Below, in pieces: positions 1 to 8,381 of a DNA stretch of 64,000 nucleotides. The position numbers and the translations under genes are program-made. Source of the stretch: Gemmatimonadota bacterium (GTDB lineage Bacteria; Gemmatimonadota; Gemmatimonadetes; Gemmatimonadales; Gemmatimonadaceae); assembly GCA_016704465.1 (NCBI GenBank), contig JADJAD010000009.1, forward strand, positions 186,001 to 250,000, read 5' to 3'. Numbering within the stretch: position 1 is the first letter of the stretch; each line of letters opens with the position of its first letter. The notes under the pieces were generated by a model that ran no database searches, had not been told where the DNA came from, and saw only the letters and a list, made by a program, of their open reading frames with translations.

Positions 1-1
1 G

Positions 2-1150
2 CGCTGGATCTCCAGCGAACGATTCAATCGCGTGCTCGGCGTCTACCAGGCGCTGCCCGGCCCCGAGGCGCACGAACTCTGCGTGTACTTCGGCATGCTC
101 TCTCGCGGCCGGCCGGGGGCGATCGTGGCCGGCCTCGGCTTCATGCTCCCGGGACTGCTGCTCATGCTCGCCCTCTCGTGGTGCTACGTGGAGTTCGGTC
201 TTGGCTCGTCGCTGTGGCGCGGGGCGATGATCGGCTGCCAGGGGGCAGTCACGGCGCTGATCGTGCGCGCCGTCCTGCAGATCGGGCGGCACGCACTGAC
301 CACGCGTGCCCTCTGGTCGCTCGGGTTCGCGGCCGTCGTGGCGCAGGCCGCTGGTGTGAACGGAGTCGCCGTGCTGGCGATCGCGGGGGTCCTTCACGCC
401 GTCTGGGACCGCGCCGCACACTGGGTCGGGCGCGCGCGCAGTGCGCTCGCGTTTGCTCCGGCGATTCCGGCGAGCGGCGGTGGTGACGGGTGGATCGTGC
501 CGGATTTTCGCGCCCCCGCACGAGCGGTGGCGACGTTCGTCCACGATTCCTCTGCCAACGTCATGACGGTGCTGGTCCAACCCCTCGTCCAATCCATTGC
601 CCACCAGTCGTCGATTCTCCTTCCCTCGATCCCGACCCTGTTCGGCAGCGGGTTGCGCGCGGGACTCTTGACCTTCGGCGGCGCCTACACGGCCATCCCG
701 TTCCTGCGTGCCGACGCCGTCGTGACCGGCCGGTGGATGAGCGACGCCCAGTTCGTGGATGGACTGGCTCTCTCGTCGATCCTTCCGGCCCCCTTCATCA
801 TTTTCTCCACCTTCGTCGGATACGTCGGCGGCGGTCTGGTTGGTGCGCTGGTGCTCACGGCGGGCGTCTTTCTCCCCGCGTTCGGCTTCACACTCATCGG
901 GCACGAGACGCTCGAGCGCGTGGTAGAACGCCCCGGGGCGCACGCCTTCCTCGACGGGATCACGGCGGCGGTCGTTGGGGTGATCGCCGTGACCGCCTGG
1001 ACCGTGGGGCGGGGGGTGCTGACGTCGCCGGTCGCGATCGGCACCTTCGTGCTGGCCTTGGTCGCCCTCCTCCGCTACCGAGCGCCGACGACGGTCGCGT
1101 GGGTCATGGTCGCCGCGGCCGTGCTCGGCATTGTCGGGGAGACATTGTAA
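2..1150 (+). CDS. chrA: Chromate transporter ChrA, 5' end cut by window edge
   Basis: Membrane transporter of the CHR family, which exports chromate by proton or sulfate-linked exchange. The reading frame is open from base 2, so the true start lies upstream; an internal GTG at 32 is not the real start. Family motifs are visible: QALPGPEAHEL early in the first CHR repeat, and GLLTFGGAYTAIPFLR opening the second repeat about 200 residues later. This shows the two-repeat (long-chain) form of the family. At least eight hydrophobic segments are seen. The next gene, ffh, follows after about 95 bases without clear coupling. Substrate is inferred from family only. Confidence 0.9.
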   Translation, partial: RWISSERFNRVLGVYQALPGPEAHELCVYFGMLSRGRPGAIVAGLGFMLPGLLLMLALSWCYVEFGLGSSLWRGAMIGCQGAVTALIVRAVLQIGRHALTTRALWSLGFAAVVAQAAGVNGVAVLAIAGVLHAVWDRAAHWVGRARSALAFAPAIPASGGGDGWIVPDFRAPARAVATFVHDSSANVMTVLVQPLVQSIAHQSSILLPSIPTLFGSGLRAGLLTFGGAYTAIPFLRADAVVTGRWMSDAQFVDGLALSSILPAPFIIFSTFVGYVGGGLVGALVLTAGVFLPAFGFTLIGHETLERVVERPGAHAFLDGITAAVVGVIAVTAWTVGRGVLTSPVAIGTFVLALVALLRYRAPTTVAWVMVAAAVLGIVGETL

Positions 1151-1245
1151 GTCGGGGCAGGGAAGGGGCGCGGCGAACGAGAGCGAGGCGCCCCGAGCCC
1201 AGCAGGTTGTCTTTCCAGGGCCGCTTGGCTACCGTTCTTGGCTCT

Positions 1246-2565
1246 ATGTTTGACGAGCTCTCAGACAAAATCTCCGGCGTCTTCGCCAAACTCCGCGGCC
1301 GCGGTGTCCTGAACGAATCGGACATCAAGGAAGGGCTGCGGGAGGTTCGGCGCGTGCTGCTCGAGGCCGACGTCAACTTCCAGCTCACGCGCGAGTTTCT
1401 CGAGCGCGTGGAGCAGAAGGCCGTCGGCATCACGCAGCTCAAGTCCGTGCAGCCGGCGCAGCAGCTGGTCAAGATCGTCCACGACGAGCTCACCGCGATG
1501 CTCGGCGAGCGGCGCGAGCCGCTCAAGCTCAGCTCCGTCCCCCCCACCGTCGTCATGATGGTCGGGCTGCAGGGGTCGGGCAAGACGACCACGGCAGGCA
1601 AGCTGGCCCGCAAGCTCAAGGCCGAGGGGCGCCCGACGCGCCTCGTGGCCGCCGACGTCTATCGGCCGGCTGCCATCGACCAGCTGGAGACGTTAGGCGC
1701 GGCGCTCGACGTCCCCGTCTACGCCGATCGCACCACGAAGGACGTGGTGAAGATCGCCAAGGCCGGGATCGACGAGGCCAAGCGCGCCCGCGACCGCGTC
1801 GTCATCCTCGACACCGCCGGCCGCCTGCAGATCGACGAGGAGATGATGCAGGAGCTGGTCCGCCTCAAGGAGGCGGTCCGGCCCGACGAGATCCTCTTCG
1901 TCGCCGACGGCATGACCGGCCAGGACGCGGTGCGCATCGCCGAGGGGTTCAACAACGCCCTCGGCGTCACCGGTGTCATCCTGACCAAGATGGACGGCGA
2001 TGCCCGCGGTGGTGCGGCGCTGTCGATCTACGGCGTGCTCAAGAAGCCGATCAAGTACATCGGCGTCGGCGAGAAGCCGGACGCGCTCGAGGAGTTTCAC
2101 CCGGACCGTCTGGCCGGGCGCATCCTCCAGATGGGCGACGTGGTGTCGCTGGTGGAAAAGGCGCAGGAAGCGTTCGACGCGACCGAAGCCAAGAAGCTGG
2201 AGAAGAAGGTCCGCAAGGAAGGACTCGACCTCGAGGACTTCCTGACGGCCATGAAACAAATGCAGAAGCTGGGACCGATGGAGAACATCCTGAAGATGCT
2301 CCCCGGGGTGAACAGCAAGATGCTCAAGAACGCCAACATGGACCCCAAGCGCCTGAAGCATGTGGAGGCGATCGTCCTCTCCATGACCAAGGAAGAGCGC
2401 AAGACGCCGAACCTGATCAACGGCTCGCGGCGCGCGCGCATCGCCAAGGGGTGCGGACGCCCGACCAGCGAGGTCAATCGCCTGCTCGAGCAGTTCCGCG
2501 ACATGCAGAAGATGATGAAGAAGGCGGCGTCCGGTGGACGCATGGGGATGCCGTTCGGGCGATAG
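1246..2565 (+). CDS. ffh: Signal recognition particle protein Ffh
   Basis: GTPase subunit of the signal recognition particle, which binds signal sequences with 4.5S RNA and delivers ribosomes to FtsY and the membrane. Length 439 aa is normal. N domain about 1-95; G domain with P-loop GLQGSGKTTTAGKL near residue 107, G3 motif DTAGRLQIDEEMM near 189 and G4 motif TKMDGDARGG near 247; methionine-rich M domain about 300-439 with the SRRARIAKGCGR RNA-binding stretch and a GRMGMPFGR tail. The ATG at 1246 is chosen because it starts the family homology (MFDELSDKISGVF); an in-frame extension upstream overlaps chrA and has no homology. No clear Shine-Dalgarno precedes it. Intact, housekeeping. Confidence 0.97.
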   Translation: MFDELSDKISGVFAKLRGRGVLNESDIKEGLREVRRVLLEADVNFQLTREFLERVEQKAVGITQLKSVQPAQQLVKIVHDELTAMLGERREPLKLSSVPPTVVMMVGLQGSGKTTTAGKLARKLKAEGRPTRLVAADVYRPAAIDQLETLGAALDVPVYADRTTKDVVKIAKAGIDEAKRARDRVVILDTAGRLQIDEEMMQELVRLKEAVRPDEILFVADGMTGQDAVRIAEGFNNALGVTGVILTKMDGDARGGAALSIYGVLKKPIKYIGVGEKPDALEEFHPDRLAGRILQMGDVVSLVEKAQEAFDATEAKKLEKKVRKEGLDLEDFLTAMKQMQKLGPMENILKMLPGVNSKMLKNANMDPKRLKHVEAIVLSMTKEERKTPNLINGSRRARIAKGCGRPTSEVNRLLEQFRDMQKMMKKAASGGRMGMPFGR

Positions 2566-2680
2566 CAGGTCGCGGACGAGCGCTGCTCGTCCGACGCAGG
2601 ACCCCGAGTGCGACCCGGAGATTCCGGGATACGCGAGGAGCTCGGGCTGGCAGGATCAACGCACAGGTGAGGGTCAGGAC

Positions 2681-3001
2681 ATGGTTCGCATTCGTCTCCG
2701 TCGTGAAGGACGCAAGAAGTCGCCGATGTACCGCATCGTGGTCGCCGATTCGCGCGCACCGCGTGAAGGACGGTTCATCGAAATCATCGGGACGTACCAT
2801 CCCCGCAAGACCGAAGGGGCGGTGGAGCTCAAGCAGGATCGCGCCAACTACTGGCTCGACGTCGGTGCCCAGCCCAGCGACACCGTGCGCTCGATCCTGC
2901 GTCGTGCCGGCATCATGAAGGCGCGCCACGAGGCGCGGCTCGGCAGCAAGCTGCAGGCGGCGGCCGTGCCGCTGTCCGAGGAAGAGAAGAGCGCCGAGTA
3001 A
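2681..3001 (+). CDS. rpsP: 30S ribosomal protein S16
   Basis: Small-subunit ribosomal protein bS16, 106 aa. The start at 2681 gives the conserved N-terminus MVRIRLRREGRKKSPMYRIV and is preceded by a purine-rich GTGAGGGTCAGG ribosome site; an in-frame extension to 2534 is open but lacks homology. It is followed at 8 bases by rimM, the usual rpsP-rimM-trmD order. The C-terminal tail is acidic (SEEEKSAE). Confidence 0.97.
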   Translation: MVRIRLRREGRKKSPMYRIVVADSRAPREGRFIEIIGTYHPRKTEGAVELKQDRANYWLDVGAQPSDTVRSILRRAGIMKARHEARLGSKLQAAAVPLSEEEKSAE

Positions 3002-3008
3002 CGCGTCC

Positions 3009-3554
3009 GTGACTCCCTCGTCGCACGACGGTGCGCCGCACGCCATCGTTGGACGCGTGCGGCGGGCGCATGGAATCCGTGGCGAGGTGGTCGTGCAGCT
3101 GTTGACCGATGCGCCGGACGCGATCTTCGCGCCCGGCGCTCGTGTTCTCGCCGGCACCATCGCCGGCGACCTGGGGCCCAAGCCTTCGGCGCTGCACGTC
3201 GAGAACGCCCGTGCCTTCAAGGAGGGGCTTCTCGTCACGTTCCAGGAGATCGTCGACCGCACGCAGGCCGACCTGTGGCGCGACCGGTACCTGCTGGTCC
3301 CGTCCGAGGAGCTCGAAGCCCCCGACGACGACGAGGTGTACCTGCACGACCTTGTCGGCCTGCAGGTGGAGCGGCTGGACGGGAGCGTCATCGGGACGGT
3401 GATCGGGTACTACGACCTCGCGCACGGCATCCTGCTGGAGATCCAGCGCTCGGCCGACACGGTGCTCCTGCCCTACCGCGATGAGTTCGTCGCCGCGGTG
3501 GAGGTCGGCGCTCGGCGCCTCGTGGTCGATCCCCCAGAGGGGTTGTTCGAGTGA
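3009..3554 (+). CDS. rimM: 16S rRNA processing protein RimM
   Basis: Assembly factor that binds S19 in the 30S head and helps mature 16S rRNA. 181 aa. The N-terminal RimM domain shows GRVRRAHGIRGEVVV at about residues 15-29; the C-terminal PRC-barrel-like domain spans about 98-178 (LHDLVGLQVERLDGSVIG). A GTG start at 3009 lies 8 bases after rpsP, and the stop overlaps the GTG start of trmD by 4 bases (GTGA), so translation of the two is probably coupled. Confidence 0.95.
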   Translation: MTPSSHDGAPHAIVGRVRRAHGIRGEVVVQLLTDAPDAIFAPGARVLAGTIAGDLGPKPSALHVENARAFKEGLLVTFQEIVDRTQADLWRDRYLLVPSEELEAPDDDEVYLHDLVGLQVERLDGSVIGTVIGYYDLAHGILLEIQRSADTVLLPYRDEFVAAVEVGARRLVVDPPEGLFE

Positions 3555-4267
3555 CGCGGCTCCGCATTACCCTCGTCACCATCTTCCCCGACTACTTCCG
3601 CGTCCCGCTGTCGCTCTCGATTCCGGCCAAGGCGGAGGCTGCCGGGAGTGTGGAGTACCGGGTCGTGGACCTGCGGGACTACACCCACGATCGCCATCGC
3701 ACGGTAGACGACTATCCGTACGGGGGCGGGGCAGGGATGGTCATGAAACCGGGGCCCTTCTTCGAGGCGGTGGAATCGCTGGGCTGCGCTGCGCCCATCG
3801 TCCTGCTGTCGCCGCGCGGGCGCGTCTTCGCGCAGGCCGACGCGATGCGATTTGCCGCCGGCGAGGAACTCACCCTCCTGTGCGGGCACTACAAGGACGT
3901 CGACCAGCGGGTGGCCGATCACCTCGCCACCGAGGAGCTGTCGATCGGCGATTTCGTGCTCAGCGGCGGGGAACCGGCGGCGCTCGCCATCGTGGACGCC
4001 GTCGTCCGGCTGCTGCCGGGGGCGATGTCCGACCTCGACAGCGCGCGCACCGACTCGTTCTACGACCAGCGAGGGATCAGCGCGCCCAGCTACACCCGCC
4101 CCCCGGATTTTCGCGGCTACACTGTCCCCGACATCCTGCTCTCGGGGCATCACGGGGAGATCGCGCGCTGGCGACAGGACGAGGGGGAGCGCCGGACGCT
4201 GGCGCGGAACGCCGGCAAGGGAGCTGGCGATGCGGCCGACGCACCGGCTGATCGGGCGGGTCGGTAG
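3551..4267 (+). CDS. trmD: tRNA (guanine-N1)-methyltransferase TrmD
   Basis: SPOUT-class methyltransferase that makes m1G37 in tRNAs and so prevents +1 frameshifting. 238 aa. Seen: start ITLVTIFPDYF, the YGGGAGMVMKPGP loop, the LCGHYKDVDQRV segment and the knot motif SIGDFVLSGGEPAAL near residue 131, followed by YTRPPDFRGYTVPDIL of the C-terminal domain. GTG start overlaps rimM by 4 bases. In most bacteria rplS follows directly; here a lipoprotein gene and about 1 kb intervene. Confidence 0.96.
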   Translation: MTRLRITLVTIFPDYFRVPLSLSIPAKAEAAGSVEYRVVDLRDYTHDRHRTVDDYPYGGGAGMVMKPGPFFEAVESLGCAAPIVLLSPRGRVFAQADAMRFAAGEELTLLCGHYKDVDQRVADHLATEELSIGDFVLSGGEPAALAIVDAVVRLLPGAMSDLDSARTDSFYDQRGISAPSYTRPPDFRGYTVPDILLSGHHGEIARWRQDEGERRTLARNAGKGAGDAADAPADRAGR

Positions 4268-4545
4268 AACGTCGGTGGGGAGAACCGGCGCCGTGGCGTG
4301 GGACGGCGCGTGTCCATCTTGGAGGTGCGTCAATGCTTCGCCGCGTGCAGTAAACTCACGTGCGTGTTGGGCACATCGTCCTCGCCCGTCGCGCGTAAGG
4401 GAGACGCACCCTTCGTGTCAGCAATCTCGTGCTGGACGGCGCGGCCCTTATGTTGCATAATGTCGGAGTCGAGCCCGACCGTAGAATGTCCGCTGGAACG
4501 TGCGTTATTTCGTCTCGCCCCTCGCACCCCATCGACTCCCGCGTG

Positions 4546-5070
4546 ATGCGTTCGCTCCTCCTCGCCCTGACCGCAGTCCTCCCGTGTGCGGCGTGTGCCT
4601 CCATGGCCACGCAGGCGGGCGTGGCGCGGTCATCGGCGGTGGTGACGATGCGTCCGGCGTCCGCCGTACGGCGCGTCTTCAACACGCGGCTCTCCGCGTC
4701 GGAGACATTGCCGGCGACGCTCAGGCCGTCGACCGGCGGGTCGTCGGCGTACGGGACGGTGCGGATCGTGGTCAACGACGACGACTCGTTCGAGTACCTG
4801 GCGACGATCTACAATCCGAGCGGTGAGGCGTTCAGCAGCGCGGTCCTGCGTCGTAGCGACCAGGAGGGCTCGACCGAGGTGCTGGCCACGCTGTTCTCGG
4901 ATGTGACGCTGCGGTCGCGGTACATCCAGCTGCGGGGCACGATCTCGATCAGTCGCGGCGCGAGCGCCGGTGGGCTCGCCGAGGACCTGCGGGAGCGCCC
5001 GCAAGACTTCGCCATCTGCGTCCTGTCCGCCTCTGCGCCAGGCGTGGCGATCAAGGGGACGGTCGAGTAA
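4546..5070 (+). CDS. Putative lipoprotein, CHRD-like pattern, between trmD and rplS
   Basis: Unrecognised 174-aa exported protein. ATG at 4546 (a GTG sits directly before it) begins a typical signal peptide MRSLLLALTAVLPCAACAS; LPCAAC is a plausible lipobox with Cys near residue 14 or 17. The mature part has alternating beta-strand-like segments (YGTVRIVVNDDDSFEYLATI, then SSAVLRRS, RGTISISRG and GVAIKGTVE). The order of strands and the final GxIxG-type ending resemble CHRD domains, but the hallmark AHIH segment is replaced by an IYNPSGEAFSS stretch, so this is only a suggestion. It interrupts the usual trmD-rplS neighbourhood. A 278-base gap after trmD could hold its own promoter. Confidence 0.6.
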   Translation: MRSLLLALTAVLPCAACASMATQAGVARSSAVVTMRPASAVRRVFNTRLSASETLPATLRPSTGGSSAYGTVRIVVNDDDSFEYLATIYNPSGEAFSSAVLRRSDQEGSTEVLATLFSDVTLRSRYIQLRGTISISRGASAGGLAEDLRERPQDFAICVLSASAPGVAIKGTVE

Positions 5071-5273
5071 GCACGCGCCTCGCGGGCGTCGCGGGCGTGC
5101 GCCTCAGAGGCGAGCGCTACGCAGGCGAGCGCGTCACGGGGCCTCAGGTCGGTCCTGGGCACGGGCAGGGAGACCGGCCGTGCGGGGTAGCGGAAGCTCA
5201 TCCGGCCACTTACGTTACGGGTCTCCCGAAAACCGTCCAGGACCGGGCCCAGACCGATCGACCCGAGCATCAT

Positions 5274-5645
5274 ATGCATCCGTTCATCGAAACTCAGAAG
5301 GAGTGGATCCGCGAAGTGCCGCCTTTTCGTGCCGGCGACACGGTTCGCGTGAATGTCCGCGTGAAGGAAGGCGACAAGGAGCGGCTGCAGGCGTTCGAGG
5401 GCGTGTGCATTGCGCGTCGCGGGAGCGGGGTCAGCCAGTCGTTCACCGTTCGCAAGGTGTCCAACGGCGTGGGCGTCGAGCGCATCTTCCCGCTGCACTC
5501 GCCGATGCTCGCCGAGATCACGGTCGTGCGTCGCGGTCGTGTGCGTCGCGCCAAGCTCTACTACCTGCGTCACCTCACCGGCAAGGCCACGCGCATCAAG
5601 GAGAAGAAGGTTCGCGTGCACACCGAGTCCGGCCCGAAGTCGTAG
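5274..5645 (+). CDS. rplS: 50S ribosomal protein L19
   Basis: Large-subunit protein bL19 at the 30S-50S interface, 123 aa. Seen: VPPFRAGDTVRVNVRVKEG, RLQAFEGVCIARRGSG, VERIFPLHSP and RAKLYYLR, all family signatures. The start at 5274 (ATGCATCCGTTC) sits where homology begins; an open in-frame extension to 5097 has no homology. It is followed by rnhB at 25 bases, a frequent pairing. Confidence 0.97.
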   Translation: MHPFIETQKEWIREVPPFRAGDTVRVNVRVKEGDKERLQAFEGVCIARRGSGVSQSFTVRKVSNGVGVERIFPLHSPMLAEITVVRRGRVRRAKLYYLRHLTGKATRIKEKKVRVHTESGPKS

Positions 5646-5670
5646 TCGCCACACGGCTGGTTGCCGGTCG

Positions 5671-6327
5671 ATGCGGCGCTCGCCTCGCTGGACGCGCATC
5701 GAGCGAGATGCCCGGGAGCGCTACGGGCACCTGATCGCTGGTGTCGATGAAGTCGGACGGGGCCCCCTCGCGGGCCCCGTTGTCGCATGCGCCATCATCA
5801 TGCCTGCCGACACGCGAGCGATCGCTGGCGTCGACGACTCCAAGCGACTCGCCCCCGCGGATCGTGCGCAGCTGGCCGAGAAGATCCGTGCCCGCGCCGT
5901 CGCGATCGGGGTCGGGGCGTGCTCGCCGAGGGAGGTGGACCGACTCAACATCTACGGTGCGACCACGCTGGCCATGCGGCGGGCCATCGCCCGATTGCGC
6001 TGCACCCCGGACCACGTGATCGTCGATGGACGCCCGATCCGCACGCTCGGGATCGAGCACACCGCGGTCGTCGGGGGCGACGGGAAGTGTTATGCCGTGG
6101 CCTGCGCGTCGATCATCGCCAAGGTGACGCGCGACCGACTGATGCGGCGCCTGGCTGCGCGCTATCCGGGGTACGCCTGGGAGCAGAATGTCGGGTATGG
6201 CACGGCGGCGCACATGGCGGCGCTGGACCGGCTGGGCATCACGCCGCATCATCGACGGAGCTTCTGCGTGAAGCAACTGACGCTGGCACTACCGGGGGGC
6301 GTCGTCGTGCCCTCGCCCGCGTCGTGA
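5671..6327 (+). CDS. rnhB: Ribonuclease HII
   Basis: Endonuclease that removes RNA and single ribonucleotides from DNA. 218 aa from the ATG at 5671; the frame is open further upstream but overlaps rplS. Family motifs: AGVDEVGRGPLAGPVVA with the two first acidic metal ligands, VDDSKRLAP, the third acidic site in HVIVDGRP, and the conserved GDGKCYAVACASIIAKVTRD block. The start codon is 25 bases after rplS, so the two are likely cotranscribed. Confidence 0.95.
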   Translation: MRRSPRWTRIERDARERYGHLIAGVDEVGRGPLAGPVVACAIIMPADTRAIAGVDDSKRLAPADRAQLAEKIRARAVAIGVGACSPREVDRLNIYGATTLAMRRAIARLRCTPDHVIVDGRPIRTLGIEHTAVVGGDGKCYAVACASIIAKVTRDRLMRRLAARYPGYAWEQNVGYGTAAHMAALDRLGITPHHRRSFCVKQLTLALPGGVVVPSPAS

Positions 6328-6376
6328 GACCGTCGTGCCGGGCCAGCGAACATCACCCTCTCGGAGCCGTGCGCCC

Positions 6377-7141
6377 ATGACCACGTCCATCTTTCGTCCC
6401 GACCTGTTCCGCGGCCGCGTGGCCGTGATCACCGGCGGGGGGAGCGGCATCGGCTACGGCATCAGCACGCTGCTCGCATCGTTAGGTGCGACGGTGGTGA
6501 TCGCCAGCCGCAATCAGGCCCGACTCGATGCGGCCGCCGATCGACTGCGCGGAGCGGGCGGCGACGTGCACGCGGTCGCGCTCGACGTGCGGGACCACGA
6601 GGCAGTGAAGGCCGCCATGGCCGCCGTCGCCGACACACACGGGCGACTCGACCTGCTCGTGAACAACGCGGCCGGCAACTTCTATGTCCCCTCCGAGCAG
6701 ATGTCGGTCAATGCGTGGAAGGCGGTGCTGGACATCGACCTGTCGGGGACCTTCTTTTACCGCGGGTGGCCCATGATGGCCCACGCGACCGCGGCCAAGG
6801 CAGGGATCGACGCGCTGACCCGCACACTGGCGGTGGAGTGGGCGCCGCACGGCATCCGCGTCAACGCCGTCGCTCCCGGCCCGATCCCTACCGAAGGCGT
6901 GCGAAAAGCGTTCACTCCCCCGGCCGGGACGGGCGCGGCCGATGTCTTCGCGGTCGAGCGGGCCATGGGCGACTACGCCCGACAGACGATCCCGCTGGGG
7001 CGATGGGGCACGCCCGAGGACGTGGCCAATGCGGTGGCGTTCCTCGCCTCGCCGGCCGCCTCGTGGATCACGGGGGCGATCCTGGTGGTGGATGGTGGCG
7101 AATGGCTGTGGAAACCCCAGATGGCGGGCGCCGCAGGCTGA
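6377..7141 (+). CDS. Short-chain dehydrogenase (2,4-dienoyl-CoA reductase type), internal segment missing
   Basis: NAD(P)-dependent SDR, 254 aa, most like peroxisomal-type 2,4-dienoyl or trans-2-enoyl-CoA reductases. The Rossmann motif TGGGSGIGYG lies near residue 17, NNAAGNF near 96, AAKAGIDALTRTLAVEW near 139 and the C-terminal VDGGEWL is present. Between GTFF (residues 124-127) and YRGWPMMAHATAAKAG the protein lacks roughly 30 residues that relatives use for the end of helix E and strand beta-5, including the usual I-x-N-I-S segment. The join is in frame. The enzyme may be inactive, or the sequence may have been collapsed in assembly. ATG 6377 chosen at the start of homology. Confidence 0.85.
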   Translation: MTTSIFRPDLFRGRVAVITGGGSGIGYGISTLLASLGATVVIASRNQARLDAAADRLRGAGGDVHAVALDVRDHEAVKAAMAAVADTHGRLDLLVNNAAGNFYVPSEQMSVNAWKAVLDIDLSGTFFYRGWPMMAHATAAKAGIDALTRTLAVEWAPHGIRVNAVAPGPIPTEGVRKAFTPPAGTGAADVFAVERAMGDYARQTIPLGRWGTPEDVANAVAFLASPAASWITGAILVVDGGEWLWKPQMAGAAG

Positions 7142-7295
7142 ATTTCGGTGGTTGTCGTGTGACAGCGGTCACACGCGGATTTCGCGAGGGCCATTATACT
7201 GACCATGTGCCTGCTCGCCGCCCTCGCGGACGGCCTACCTCATGGGCGGCGTGGCGCATCCTACCGACAAACTCAGCCTACCTGAGGAGTTCATC

Positions 7296-7943
7296 ATGAG
7301 CAGTCTATTGAAGCTGTCCGCGGCAGCGCTCGCGGCGGTGGCCTTGAGCGCGTGCGCCACCAAGGGATTTGTCCGCAACACCGTCGACACCGGCCTGACC
7401 ACCGAGCGCGCAGCGCGCACCGATGGTGACAACGCCCTGCAGACGGACATCAACGGCGTGAAGGGCGAGGTTGCCACCCTCAAGAACGACGTCGCGGCCC
7501 TGCGCCGGGACCTGACGGCGCTGCGCACCGAATTCGGCGCCAAGATCACGGCCATGGAGAATGGCATGAAGTTCGCCTTCCCGGTGACCTTCGCCTTCGA
7601 CGACGATGCCGTGCGTGACGACGATCGCCCGGGCCTGGACCGGTTCGTCTCGGTCGTGAACAAGTACTACGGCGGCTCGCTCCTCACCGTCGAGGGCTTC
7701 GCCGATCCGGCTGGTTCGCCCCGCTACAACGAGGCGCTCTCCAAGCGTCGCGCCGAGTCCGTGGCGTCGTACCTGACCCAGGCGGGCGTGCAGGGCATCT
7801 CCATGCGCACGGTCGGCATGGGCTCGACGCGCCAGGTCGTGCAGGGCGCCGAGCGCGATGAGCCGGGCGCGCAGGCCAACCGTCGTGTCGTCTTCGTCAT
7901 CGAGACGAAGGGCCCCGACGCCATGACGGCCGCGATTCAGTAA
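7296..7943 (+). CDS. OmpA-family lipoprotein
   Basis: Outer-membrane lipoprotein expected to bind peptidoglycan through its C-terminal OmpA domain. 215 aa. Signal peptide with lipobox LSAC (Cys near 21), then a coiled-coil-like region about 35-90 with regular heptads (DINGVKGEVATLKNDVAALR), then an OmpA_C domain about 95-205 (VEGFADPAG, NEALSKRRAESVASYL, NRRVVFVIE). A strong TGAGGAG ribosome site lies at 7283-7289, 6 bases before ATG. A TATACT -10-like hexamer is present at 7195-7200 without a good -35. A strong terminator follows, so it is probably monocistronic. Confidence 0.9.
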   Translation: MSSLLKLSAAALAAVALSACATKGFVRNTVDTGLTTERAARTDGDNALQTDINGVKGEVATLKNDVAALRRDLTALRTEFGAKITAMENGMKFAFPVTFAFDDDAVRDDDRPGLDRFVSVVNKYYGGSLLTVEGFADPAGSPRYNEALSKRRAESVASYLTQAGVQGISMRTVGMGSTRQVVQGAERDEPGAQANRRVVFVIETKGPDAMTAAIQ

Positions 7944-7981
7944 CTCGCACGCACGCGGCCCTGCCGCGTACCGTGATCAGC

Positions 7982-8010
7982 AGGGGCCCCGGCGACTCGC
8001 CGGGGCCCCT
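7982..8010 (+). terminator. Strong GC hairpin after the OmpA-like gene
   Basis: Perfect 12-bp stem (AGGGGCCCCGGC / GCCGGGGCCCCT) with a 5-base loop, followed by CTGTCTT. It sits 38 bases after the stop codon. Confidence 0.8.
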
Positions 8011-8122
8011 CTGTCTTGCCCGGATCAGCCGACGAGCGCGTGATACAGCGGGCACACGCAGCGATCCGCCGACCTCGCTAGAAAGCACGTGACCGGGTGG
8101 CTACATTCCGCCGACAGAAGGC

Positions 8123-8195
<73 letters not shown>

Positions 8196-8381
8196 TGGAT
8201 GCGCACCCTCCCCGCTGCGCGCGGCCGGGTAGAAGGGCTCAGCTACCTCGTATGTCGCGAACGGCGCTGATCCGCCACTCGACGCCCCGCGCGACGTCCC
8301 GCCGATCGCGCAGGCGACGGCCCTCCCGCGTATTCGACTACCGCTCCGCCTTCCGCAGCGCGCGACCGTTGTCCCCCGCGC

